Assembly: GCA_002284615.2 (NCBI GenBank)
Contig: MU069697.1
Span: 90,297 to 106,154 of the forward strand
DNA from: Dunaliella salina
Lineage: Eukaryota > Chlorophyta > Chlorophyceae > Chlamydomonadales > Dunaliellaceae
Length of the DNA stretch: 15,858 nucleotides
Reading direction: 5' to 3'
Shown in pieces: positions 1 to 7,529 of the stretch; positions within the stretch are counted from its first letter, which is position 1, and the number at the start of each line of letters is the position of its first letter. A program made the translations under genes and the position numbers. The notes beneath the pieces were generated by a model that saw only the letters and a program-made list of their open reading frames with translations, was not told where the DNA came from and did no database searches.

Positions 1-20
1 ACACACACACACACACACAC
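1..20. repeat. (AC)10 microsatellite at window start
   Basis: Ten uninterrupted AC units open the window. The tract probably continues to the left of the given sequence. It has no coding role that I can see. Confidence 0.9.
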
Positions 21-793
21 AGAACATAGGGTTACGGCTTTGCACCCATACACAAGGCTACTACGAGCATACTTGTACGGGATCTGCACACAGTTTGTAC
101 TCCTTGTCTGATTTCTCTAAACCTGACGAAGCTTGTCGTGCAAGATCAGCGTCATACACATCTCACCAACCTGGGAGCACATATGACAACCCCCCTTATT
201 CTTTCCAGATGCAAGAATGTGAAATAGACGACAGCAGATGGTAAGAATTATGATACTTCAGAGTGCACACGATGGACATGGGTGAACAGGTTGGTGACCG
301 ATGACGAACCGAGCAAACAAAGAAAGTTGCCTCACAGATTGATAGGCATTGCAGCAAAGGCAGAATCTCAGACACAAGCAAACGGTCACACAACCCTTTT
401 GGTCTAAGGCGGCATGCTCAAAAGTAAGGTATCCAGAATTGACACAAATTTTACCTCTAGGAGGTTGATTAAAGCACGCGGATAACCAAGGACATTGTGT
501 GATTTAACGAGACAACAAAGCCAATGCACATGATGATTTGTGCTCTTTAGACACAGATACACACGAGTAAGCCTAGTCAGGCAGGCTCAGGACAGGCAGC
601 CCTGTTCTATTCATCACTGAGAGAAACAGAACCAGCCAGAACCTCACCCCAGACTTCTAATGTGCTGAAGGATGGATGCTCCGCAGATGAAAATTGCCAA
701 ATGAAAAATCAGCCATCCACCACAAAATTTCCCACCTGCTTCAAAGTTCAAAGTGCTGACAAGGAGAAAGTTAATCAGTCGCGTGCTATAAAA
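21..793. other. No gene recognised
   Basis: Only short open frames occur here, such as a 65-codon minus-strand frame at 196-393. None has a motif, a biased composition or a neighbour that supports a gene. I see no tRNA-like fold, inverted repeat or long tandem repeat. Confidence 0.5.
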
Positions 794-1495
794 TCAGAGA
801 CAATTGGGATCCTGGTAAGGTTCTGCAGAGGGATGGAAGAGTGGTTTAAAAATAGCACAGACAAGGTGAGCAAAGGGATCTTGCGGCTCTGTCGACTCAT
901 TGCATGGGACTGCTGCTGGGGCTGCTGCTTCAGGTCTTGGCTTGCTCTCAAGTGCATGAGCTGCTAATGCACCACACATCAACAAACCAGTGGCCATGGA
1001 TCTGGCCCATGTTCTCTCTGACGTGGCAAGTAAAGGGATACTATCTAGTAGAAACAAAAGCATCCTCGTTGCTCTTGGTGAGGAAAGGCCTGTAATCACT
1101 GATTTCTTGGCAAGAAACTCAGTGAAAGGATCTGGGCGTGCACCCCACTGGCAGTCTCTGGCACAGTGCAAAGGAATCAGCACGTCAAACATGTGCTCAA
1201 CTCTTTGGACAACAAGAAATCGTGTGGCTGCAGTGCTGAACTTGCTGCACTCTACAGATGTGCCTTTGTTCAGAACACAGTGCAGTGGACCGTCAATCTT
1301 GCCTACCACAGCTCCAGTACCGCCAAGAGAAGTGGAAATCTGCATGTCGCTGGTGCTGTATGGCGAACCCTGCGCATCAGCATACTTCTGAAAGAGCAAG
1401 CTGATCTCAGAGCAGGTATCATATAGTGCAGTGCGAAAGCCAGCAAGAGACTTGCCATTGTGCTCCAGAGTCAAACCTTCTTTGAGTCTGCACAA
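794..1495 (-). pseudogene. Degraded retropepsin-like protease of a retroelement
   Basis: A 233-codon open frame reads on the minus strand. Around residues 25-34 it has a hydrophobic run followed by D-T-C-S, matching the D-T/S-G-A/S active-site loop of retroviral-type aspartic proteases except that the usual Gly is Cys. Roughly 80 residues later, FDVLI resembles the second conserved strand of that fold, but the Gly expected next is Pro. This family cleaves retrotransposon polyproteins. The last 90 or so residues look unrelated (Ala/Pro-rich, with hydrophobic patches) and may lie out of the original frame. No reverse transcriptase follows towards position 1, so this is a fragment. The family is inferred from motif pattern only; the Gly-to-Cys change argues that it is inactive. 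Confidence 0.45.
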
Positions 1496-2320
1496 ACCAG
1501 CTGGACGCTGAAAATAGTCCTGAATCTCAGCATCAGAGTCTCAGCATCAGAAAATTCAATTTCACCTGCGGACTTGGAATCAGGTAAAAGCAACTACAGG
1601 CGCGTTGCCTTGTAAGTTTGAGCCTGCTTCACCACTTAAGGTGTCAGTGCGCTCTAGCAAAGCAACAGAGGCCTTGGCATTCATGCTGACAGAAACTGTG
1701 CTCTCAGGTTGAGTGCGCAACAATGGCAATTTGTCTTCACCCAGTGCTTCCAATGGTATCTGCACAGATGCAGACGCAGGTTGGGTTGGTGCTGCAGGAG
1801 CAGGGTCTGTCATTCTGAGGCACAGGTCTTGCATGTCTTGTTGACTCTAAATTCGTGCTAGGTGAAAAGGGCACAGGTGTTGCTGCAGACACAAATGTCT
1901 CGGGTTCTTTAATTACTGTGGTCATGCTATGGACAGATGGCCAATGCAAATCTGCATTTGGTGCGAACTGCCTAGGATCATAACTGCTTGGATGCCACTC
2001 ATAATGGTAGTTTAACGTCCAGGGCTAGCACAACCATCCAGACAAAGGACAAGTTCACTCGAGCTGATGGGGAGAGATGCGAGTGAGACAGGGTTGCTGG
2101 GATTCTGGGTTTGCTGTACCTTGCTGCACTCCCGCATGATGCAGCACAGCACTTAGTCTTCTCACATAAGACACGCTCAGCTTCGGTACATGGTTGCCGG
2201 GCCTGCTCCCCCATGCCTTTCCCAGGGCAATGAGAGACTGCTCCATTATCTGCTCGGTTATACTGCTGAAAATGGGCGATGTCAAATCCAGACCAATACA
2301 TACGGAGGCCTCCAGTCAAA
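1496..2320 (-). pseudogene. Gag-like remnant upstream of the protease fragment
   Basis: Several overlapping minus-strand frames (1580-1834, 1737-1949, 2055-2285) are rich in Pro, Ser, Thr and Gln. They hand over from one frame to another as a frameshifted coding region would. They sit directly upstream of the protease-like frame on the same strand, where gag and the gag-pro linker lie in LTR retrotransposons. No CCHC zinc knuckle was found, so gag identity rests on position and composition. Chance open frames are a real alternative. Confidence 0.25.
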
Positions 2321-2599
2321 CCTGCCGACTGCTATCCCAACAGTTCTGACTAGGCAACTGGGAAAAGAGGGTCAAGCTGAGGGCACTGAGGACACCGAGG
2401 GCTGTTCCATAGCTTCTGTTTGTGCTGAGCAGCTGCAACCTTGCAGCTGCATGTAATATGCAGACTTTAGTTGTGCTTAGCAGCCTGAAGTAAGCCGCCA
2501 AGCGCAGCGACTGGACATGGCTTTCAATGTCTGGGAGGCTGACAACGCAGGCTCTGCTCCCTGTTGACGATCTGGAACTCCAGTCTTTCGGCTATCATC
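2321..2599. other. No gene recognised; junction zone between two retroelement remnants
   Basis: The short frames here (for example 2316-2501 minus) have no recognisable motif. The 5' limit of the plus-strand LINE lies somewhere near the right edge, but I could not fix it or find its target-site duplication. Confidence 0.4.
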
Positions 2600-2630
2600 A
2601 TTTTTACATAACAGTGTTGTCCCTCAGCAA

Positions 2631-2881
2631 ATGCCCTGTGCACACGTGGGGGCAGGCCTAGTATACACAGACATACTCCTAGTAGGAAGCAATTTTAAGC
2701 TTGCACAACACAACCTCCAATTCCCTACACATGCCTCAAACAGAACTTTACCTGCTTATTTCTTCCCTCGTAACCTTCCAGGCAGGAAAAGACTCAACTC
2801 CAGTTTACCAGATGCTGTTTTGATCACCCCTTTTAATGCCAATCATACTTCAAACGATGTTTCTCCTACCCATTCCCATCA
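2631..2881 (+). pseudogene. LINE restriction-like endonuclease, N-terminal half (PD motif)
   Basis: The open frame runs from 2631 to 2912, but only the part up to 2881 belongs to this element. Its SSLPDAVLI segment (Asp codon at 2811) matches SSLPDAR in the minus-strand LINE at about 3525-3550. The flanking text is also similar: LAQHNLQFPTHASNRTLP here against LALQDLQIPEHATI there. In PD-(D/E)XK nucleases this Asp binds metal; in RLE-type LINEs the domain nicks target DNA to prime reverse transcription. The frame stays in phase with the second half beginning at 4991. Upstream coding sequence is not recognisable before about 2600. Confidence 0.7.
2871..2881. repeat. Left copy of 11-bp target-site duplication (CATTCCCATCA)
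   Basis: CATTCCCATCA here is repeated exactly at 4991-5001. The bases outside differ (C at 2870 against G at 4990; A at 2882 against C at 5002), so the match is exactly 11 bp. It bounds the minus-strand LINE. Confidence 0.8.
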
Positions 2882-3002
2882 AAAAGAAGAAAAAAAACTA
2901 CGCAGGCAGTGAAAACACTCCACACATCAATTAAGGAAAAGGGGATACCTAGGGCCGAGGCACCGTGTATCCTCTTCACCGAGAAAAAGCGGAAGGAAGA
3001 AG
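2882..3002 (-). other. 3' untranslated tail of the nested LINE
   Basis: After the stop codon the sense strand contains TCCTTAATTGATGTG, then CACTGCCTGCGT, then a T-rich run (about 2882-2900). The same string order recurs after the stop of the plus-strand LINE (5540-5609) and, more diverged, near 5830-5890 and 14285-14340. That makes it a family-specific 3' end, probably recognised by the element's own reverse transcriptase. The tail is T-rich, not poly(A). Confidence 0.65.
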
Positions 3003-3799
3003 TCAGTGGGGATCAGGTGGGTTACTAGCAGTATCCCGTGCCTGACCTTGTTGAGAGTTGAAAAAGGTTTTCTCAAGAGCACGTCTGGTGCTGGCAAGTT
3101 TGTAAGCATACAGAACAGAATGAGCATGAAGCTTCCGGACAAGCTCGGTGGCCTTGAAAGTGTCAAGACCAAGCTCCTTAAGAGGCTCCAATGTGTGCGG
3201 GGTGTAGATGACTCCTCCCACACCTAGCAGGATAGTATGGAGGGTGACTTGAGCTGAAGCTCTAGAAAGATGACGGCAAAGGTCGCGGTGCTGCTGCTTG
3301 GAGGCCTCAAGCTGGCTGTAAGGCCGGGTGTCCTCACAGTATTTGACTTCTGCAAGGTGGATGTGTCGCTGATCTGGGTGGAGCTGACTGGGATCACGAG
3401 CCTTGAGTATGGGTGGAGTGCCTGTGGCTGGCGCTGAGTCCTCCCTGCTCCCCCCGCGCCCCCCTGTACTTCTCAATTCATAACAAGGTTTCGACCTTGG
3501 CGCCCTTTTTAGAGGAACAACTTATCGAGCATCAGGCAGGCTGGAAGTGAGCCTATCCTTATCAGGGAAGCTGCGCGAAAAAATATATTTGGGAATGGTC
3601 CTATAGTAGCATGTTCTGGGATCTGTAAGTCTTGCAAGGCAAGACGGTCTGCTCTGCTAATGTCCATGGAGGCAATACCTGCCCCAAGAGGGCCTTTGCT
3701 GATGGCTTTTAGCAGGATCCTGCTGGCAATATTATGTCGCTCAGTTACCATACCAGACATGGTTGAATTTTTGCATCCTGATAAGATGTACATCTTCAC
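3003..3799 (-). pseudogene. LINE PD-(D/E)XK restriction-like endonuclease domain, broken
   Basis: Two minus-strand frames (3509-3799 and 3003-3476) together cover the RLE domain. The upstream part has the conserved segment MSGMVTERHNIASR. SSLPDAR supplies the PD motif and is followed directly by an in-frame TAA (3522-3524). The downstream part has HLAEVKYCEDTRP (E-x-K, Glu codon near 3350), LHTILLGVGG and LHAHSV, ending in PPDPH and a stop. The plus-strand LINE ends in the same way (PDPH-stop). In this family the domain cuts target DNA during insertion. A frameshift lies around 3575-3600. The catalytic PD and E-x-K residues remain, but the frame is interrupted, so this copy cannot make the protein. 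Confidence 0.75.
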
Positions 3800-3801
3800 A
3801 T
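3788..3801. other. 14-nt insertion forming two abutting palindromes
   Basis: The frames on either side are offset here. Without these 14 nt, the His at the end of the upstream frame and the Cys of LSGC fall in one frame at H-x4-C spacing, as expected of the CCHC motif. The insertion creates CTTCACATGTGAAG (3794-3807) and GATGTACATC (3785-3794), two perfect palindromes sharing one base. Confidence 0.5.
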
Positions 3802-4056
3802 GTGAAGGGCACTGTCAAGTTCCTCACAGAGGGGGGATTGTAGGCTTGTGGAAATTTTGAAGCGCACCGCGTGTTTTTGATTGAAGAGGGTACCTGTGCG
3901 GTACTTGAAAATGTTTTGCCTCATTTCTAAAGAGAGTGTTGGCGCAGTCCAGAAGGCATTACTGATATTTTTGTGGATGTTGGGGAGTAGACTTTGGTAG
4001 AGGGAGTAGTACCTTGTGTTGGTGTTGGCCTTTCCAAGCCTGTGTTTTGAGTGCAT
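3796..4056 (-). pseudogene. LINE linker and CCHC-type motif before the endonuclease
   Basis: This minus-strand frame links the RNase H and endonuclease regions. It contains YRTGTLFNQKHAVRF and then SPLCEELDSALH, directly followed (after a frame break) by LSGC. RLE-bearing LINEs usually carry a C-x2-C-x7-8-H-x4-C motif just before the nuclease, where it probably aids nucleic-acid binding. Here the first Cys position is Ser (TCC codon), while the second Cys, the His and the last Cys are retained. The frame runs into TGA at the 14-nt insertion. Assignment rests on the order of parts and motif spacing. Confidence 0.6.
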
Positions 4057-4229
4057 GTGTTTCCGTAAAGCATCATGGAGGTTGGAGAAGTGTTTAAGCT
4101 TTACAGCAGGTGGGTTAAGGCGTCTAGAAGCATTTGCATGAGTGTAGGAAGTTTCCTCAAAGGCAAGCCAGGTGGTGTCATGAAAAGGATTGCCTTCAAG
4201 GTTTGCGCATGGGAAGGTTATGTATGTGT

Positions 4230-4924
4230 CATTATTCTGAATGGTCTGATGCTTAGCAATGGCATCTGCGCATTTGTTGCCTGCAATTCCAGCATGAGAT
4301 TCAACCTTGGAGAAATGGATAGGGGTAGGTGAGTTGCGTATGAGTTGTATGATTATCTTGAGGATGTGGCCCTGGACGTGCTGGTGATGAAGTTCTGGGT
4401 AGGGTATTTGCTTTCTGATCTGTTCTAGAGAGCAAAGGCTGTCAGTGGCAATGCAACAATATCCTAGGAGAAGGACTGCTGCTATTGCCGCCAGTTTGGC
4501 TCTAGTGATGGTGTGAGTGATTCCTGCTCCATTCGGTTGGACATGGTTGGTGCTTTCGCTGGCGGGGTGGTAGACCCCTGCACAATCACTTGTTTAGCAT
4601 TGTGTACATGGCAGCTGCCGTCCGTGTATGCCCATTCTCTCCAGTTTTCAACTTTGCGTACCAAAGAAAGGCTTGATGATGTGAGTGGTGAAAGAGTTGG
4701 TTGGCTTTGTGTGGTACTGTGAGAGGTTTGTTGGTGGGCAGAAGGTAGTTTTTTAAATGTATTGAAGCCAGTTTCAGTTTCTGGGTGTCTTGGATTAAGG
4801 ACTGGGTCGATGCTAGTGTTCTTTCCGGCCATCTTGCTTCACGGATATCTTGTTTCAGGCCTGTGAGCCAATTTAAATCTTTTTCCATTGAGGCGGACTC
4901 TTGCAGCAGTGTTCCAAACAGCAA
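4230..4924 (-). pseudogene. LINE RNase HI domain with upstream connector, frameshifted
   Basis: In sense order, a frame (4586-4924) with WLTGLKQDIREARWPE leads into an RNase HI domain. AYTDGSC carries the first catalytic Asp (codon 4620-4622). TRAKLAAI occupies the place of TRAELAAI, with Lys (4495-4497) instead of the catalytic Glu. ATDS has the second Asp (4441-4443). ESHAGIAGNKCAD has the conserved His (4294-4296) and final Asp (4264-4266), with Lys where Glu is usual in GNE. RNase H removes RNA from RNA:DNA hybrids during element replication. Frameshifts lie between about 4655 and 4740 and near 4580. With the catalytic Glu lost and the frame broken, this is a pseudogene. Confidence 0.75.
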
Positions 4925-4990
4925 TTATTTGTAGGCTCCAGGAGTGGCATGGAAGGTCAATTTCTTGGCTTAGCCAGAAGGGGGGGTTGG

Positions 4991-5001
4991 CATTCCCATC
5001 A
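4991..5001. repeat. Right copy of 11-bp target-site duplication (CATTCCCATCA)
   Basis: Exact partner of 2871-2881. It adjoins the truncated 5' end of the minus-strand LINE and begins the second half of the interrupted plus-strand LINE. Confidence 0.8.
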
Positions 5002-5482
5002 CGCTTTGCGCAGATCCTCACAGAAGACCGCCAGAACTAGCCGCATGAAGCAACCCCATAAACTTTATGCGAATGAACGCCATGTGCACCTAATAGAAAT
5101 CAAGTTCTGTGAAGCCACAAGGCCAGAGCACCAGTTCAACGCGGCAAATCAGCAGCATGCAGACCTTTGTAAACTTATTAACGCTAAAGCCGTTACAATT
5201 CACTCTATCCTCCTGGGGTGTTGGTGGAGCTTAGGGTTTAGGGTTTAGGGTTTAGGGTTTAGGGTTTAGGGAGCTATTTTCACTGAGTATACCCTGAAGC
5301 AATTCAAACAACTAGGATTGGATCACCAGCATGCCACAAAGCTTGCTCAACAATTTCATGCCCATGCTGTTCAATGTGCCCAAAAACTAGTCTCCACACG
5401 CCGCCCTATTGAAAATAAGAATGCTTCCCACAGCCAGGTACTAGAGCCAAGTGCTTCTAGTAACGCTCCAGATCCACATTAG
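5002..5482 (+). pseudogene. LINE restriction-like endonuclease, C-terminal half (E-x-K motif)
   Basis: Plus-strand coding resumes after the target-site duplication. ERHVHLIEIKFCEATRP contains the E-x-K motif (Glu codon at 5096). It is followed by NQQHADLC, IHSILLG, and, beyond the telomeric insertion, FTEYTLKQFKQLGLD, FHAHAV and STRRPIEN, ending in PDPH and TAG at 5480-5482. It aligns with the minus-strand LINE nuclease at roughly half of positions, so the two elements belong to related but distinct lineages. Two lesions break the frame: an extra G in the G-run at 5215-5218 and the 40-bp telomeric insertion. The Met-initiated frame that seems to start at 4901 is partly antisense sequence of the nested LINE and is not a real start. 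Confidence 0.7.
5228..5275. repeat. Interstitial telomeric repeat flanked by AGCT
   Basis: The 40-bp insert (5232-5271) is TAGGG followed by five perfect TTTAGGG units. It is bounded by AGCT at 5228-5231 and 5272-5275. It sits inside the LINE endonuclease coding region: the codons on both sides match the related LINE at adjacent positions (GVGG before, then the residue pair equivalent to VI). TTTAGGG is the telomere unit of most plants and many green algae. A perfect short array at an internal site with duplicated bases fits telomerase or telomeric-fragment capture at a repaired break. Confidence 0.9.
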
Positions 5483-5609
5483 CTTCCTTTTTTTCATACC
5501 TTGTGGTGAAGGGGACTCACGGCTCTTTCTGAGCCAATGTGTCTCCTTTTCCTGAATTGATGTAGAGAGAGTTTCTCTGCCTGCGTTGTTTTTCTTTCCT
5601 TTTCTTTTT
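5483..5609 (+). other. 3' untranslated tail of the older LINE
   Basis: After TAG at 5480-5482 the sequence contains GGACTCACGGCTC, TCCTGAATTGATGTAG and CTCTGCCTGCG, then a T-rich run of TTTTTCTTTCC type to about 5609. The order matches the tail of the nested LINE (2882-3002 on the other strand). The element probably ends at the T-rich run. Confidence 0.6.
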
Positions 5610-5666
5610 AGTGCTGCCTTATTTGCAGCCTGCAGCAGTCGCATATTGTGACTGATGGCTTAAATG

Positions 5667-5685
5667 TAAACCCTCGTAAACCCTA
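5667..5685. repeat. Two degenerate telomere-like units, C-rich strand
   Basis: TAAACCCT (5667-5674) and TAAACCCTA (5677-5685) are separated by CG. Both match a rotation of CCCTAAA, the complement of TTTAGGG, so they point opposite to the array at 5232-5271. Two units are few enough for chance. Confidence 0.35.
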
Positions 5686-5774
5686 TATTGCTCTTTCGTT
5701 GCTAGACCTGTCTTCAGTCTCTGCCTACCGCATTTTACTCAGGCTGATCTTCGTGGTTCTTTGTAGTTCCTCTA

Positions 5775-5975
5775 TTTCTTTTTTTCTTCCATGGTGGGGT
5801 CATACAGTCTGTGTGCACCAATGTGGCCCCTCTTTCCTTTGTTGGTGTAGGGAGGGTTTCTCTGCCTGTCCTGTTTTCCATTTTTTTTAAGGGTTGGACA
5901 GGTTTTTCCTGCCTTGTCATTTTTTTGTTGAAACCTTGGATAGGGTTTCTTTGCTTAGTTGTTTGTCTTCTTCGG
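5775..5975 (+). repeat. Additional LINE 3'-tail copies
   Basis: The segment 5775-5890 repeats the layout of the tail at 5483-5609: a T-run, a TGTG/CCAATGTGG block, TTTCCTTTGTTGGTGTAGG, TTTCTCTGCCTGTCC and a pyrimidine-rich end. A weaker third version, GATAGGGTTTCTTTGC followed by a T-rich stretch, occurs at about 5937-5975. These may be independent insertions truncated to the last 100 or so bases, or local duplications of the tail. No coding part of the LINE precedes them. Confidence 0.45.
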
Positions 5976-6136
5976 CTGTGGAGCTAGAAGCTGCTTATGA
6001 ACAACCTGTCTTTCTGCACCTACAGTCAAGATAAGGTCAGTTTGTCAGTCTTGGAGGACAGGTTACCTTTCCTTCTTGCACGTAACTTGGCGTTCCTTTC
6101 TATCTCCTTTATTTTTCTGTCTATTTATTTCCCTTT

Positions 6137-6607
6137 TTAAGCCCTGCTGGCATAGTTCTTCCAGGGCAGCAGGCTTCTGGCCGGGGGATGGTGCTCCCCA
6201 CACCCTTCCCCAATATGTGAAAGCTGGTGCAGGAGTGGTCCCAGCTGCACGCGGTGTCGCCGCCATTCCAAGGTCCCCATTTTGGTCAGGCTCTCTATGC
6301 ATGGCGATACAGTAAGTTCTCCCAATGACTCCCATCGACAGAGGGCGGCCTCGGTAACGGTAATGGTAAGATGGGGTAGTGTGCTCTGTATGGTATACTC
6401 ATGTTGAGCTTGAAGAATTGAAACAGCCAGCTCAATGAGATGAATGCCTCTGTCTCTTGGATTCAGGTGCCTGGGAGAGCACAGAGGATTTCTTCTTGGA
6501 GGGGTAGTAATATAATGCCATGTGTGCAGCTTTATTGCGACCATGGGGATTCCCATGATAGGTATAGCTAGCATGGTGTGTATGTCGACATCTTCTGGAA
6601 CTTTCAT
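6137..6607 (-). other. Orphan open frame, unknown
   Basis: A 156-codon minus-strand frame with balanced composition. A short RGIHLIELAV segment faintly recalls the HIHLAEVKY strand of the LINE nuclease, but the E-x-K residues and all flanking motifs are missing, so I do not assign it. I recognise no family, signal peptide or clear membrane segment. It may be an old transposon piece or chance. Confidence 0.2.
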
Positions 6608-7136
6608 ACCTACATTCCTAAATTCTACCTTTGAATGCTCCCTTCGAAAAATAAAAGGATTGAAATCTTTTCACCTTCGCTGATTACATTGCAATTTCCC
6701 AATTTCTGGGACTTCTCCTATGCCAGCTTTTCTCAGGTGTCTAACATGGGCAGGGGCACCGCTCCCAGGCCAAAGCCTGCCGCCCAGGAGAGCCACAGGC
6801 AGGTTCACATTCAGTAGCAGAAAGGTCCTGCTGCTGCCTCAGGCGTTGCATGCCATCATCAAAAAACCAACTCTGTGTCAGCAAGGATTGGCTTTGCCAA
6901 TTCTTCAGCGCCGCTTGCGATGCATCGCTCACTTGCCTTGCTTTATTCCATCAAAAACAATGGACAACTTTTGAAAGACCCCATTTACTCTCCTGGCCTC
7001 AGATCACCTAGAGAGGCTCCAAAAATCTGACCCAGGACCATCTCCACCCCTGAATCAGAAGGCATCAGGAAGCATAACTTTTGGGCGCCATGTAAATCCC
7101 TTTGCAAGTTATTTATTCGAATTCTGAGATTAAAAA
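6608..7136. other. No gene recognised
   Basis: Short overlapping frames occur on both strands (6720-6974 plus, 6741-6932 minus). The minus frame is Gln-rich but carries no motif. I see no long repeat or RNA gene. Confidence 0.35.
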
Positions 7137-7529
7137 CTATCGATTGGTATATGAATGGGTCCTATCAGAGGGGGTCAGGGGGGACGTGGGCCACCGGGGG
7201 TGAGGAAGCAAACATCTGACAATTGACAAACCAATCCAGACTTGCAGGATAGTGACAATGCATTGTGTATAATTGCTTGGGGAAGTCGAGATGTCAATTT
7301 GTGGATCTGCAAGCCAGTTGTGGGTGCCTGGAAGGGCAGGTATGCATGGGCCTCCGTTCCTCAGTTTTTGCTCCATAACTCTGCTGTGAGACAATTTTCC
7401 ATTGCGCTGAGTATGCAGGTTGATAGCTTTTTCAAGAAGGAGCAGATTGGTACCCCCTTTGTCCACGCAGGGGCACTGGAAGTTTTTTTGGGGGGGGGGG
7501 GGGGCTGGTCCAATTTTTTGACATGACAT
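7137..7529 (-). other. Orphan open frame ending over a homopolymer tract, unknown
   Basis: A 130-codon minus-strand frame whose first residues are proline-rich because they read through the G15 run (7490-7504). The middle part has ordinary composition but no family motif that I know. The plus-strand frame 7242-7526 overlaps it and is equally unsupported. It may be a transposon remnant. Confidence 0.15.
7483..7504. repeat. T7-G15 homopolymer tract
   Basis: Seven T followed by fifteen G on the plus strand. The G-run could fold as a G-quadruplex and is also error-prone in sequencing, so its length is uncertain. Confidence 0.85.

Larger units (their letters stand above)
2882..4990 (-). mobile_element. 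Nested 5'-truncated LINE with RNase H and RLE domains
   Basis: A roughly 2.1-kb non-LTR retrotransposon remnant reads right to left. In sense order it has a WLTGLKQDI segment (about 4870), an RNase HI domain (about 4650-4230), a linker, a C-x2-C/H-x4-C type motif (about 3850-3775), a PD-(D/E)XK endonuclease (about 3800-3003), the stop codon and a T-rich 3' tail ending near 2882. The reverse transcriptase and anything 5' of it are missing. Flanking CATTCCCATCA copies mark insertion into the plus-strand LINE. The frame is broken several times: near 4580, between 4655 and 4740, at 3788-3801, near 3575-3600, and by TAA at 3522-3524. A LINE carrying RNase H together with an RLE domain is compatible with known algal elements such as the Dualen/RandI group, but without the RT I cannot assign a clade. 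Confidence 0.8.
2600..5609 (+). mobile_element. Older 5'-truncated LINE, split by a nested LINE
   Basis: Two plus-strand pieces (about 2600-2881 and 4991-5609) form the 3' end of one non-LTR retrotransposon. The first holds the PD half of a PD-(D/E)XK nuclease domain, the second holds the E-x-K half, the stop codon and a T-rich 3' tail. They are separated by the minus-strand LINE at 2882-4990. Codon phase matches across the gap: CAT begins a codon at both 2871 and 4991. No reverse transcriptase part is present, so the copy is heavily 5'-truncated, as LINEs commonly are after target-primed reverse transcription. Further damage includes an extra G in the run at 5215-5218 and the telomeric insertion at 5232-5271. 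The left boundary is approximate. Confidence 0.75.

Noticed and set aside
904..1095. Plus frame beginning with a Leu-rich, signal-peptide-like stretch
   Set aside because: It is antisense to the protease-like frame; the Leu-rich run comes from the complement of Gln/Ala codons.
3484..3499. CAAGGT-TTCG-ACCTTG hairpin, UUCG-tetraloop-like
   Set aside because: It lies inside the LINE nuclease region, has only a 6-bp stem, and is not followed by a terminator-like or tRNA-like context.
4901..4990. N-terminal 30 codons of a plus frame running into the LINE nuclease half
   Set aside because: These codons are antisense to the nested minus-strand LINE; the real coding resumes only at the target duplication.
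5228..5275. CRISPR-like or satellite array reading of the short repeats
   Set aside because: The unit is the 7-bp telomere repeat without spacers, and only one short array is present. No CRISPR features occur anywhere in the window.
2480..5630. GCAGCCTG at 2480-2487 and again near 5625 as a target duplication of the older LINE
   Set aside because: The shared string is only 8 bp and does not sit at either estimated element end.
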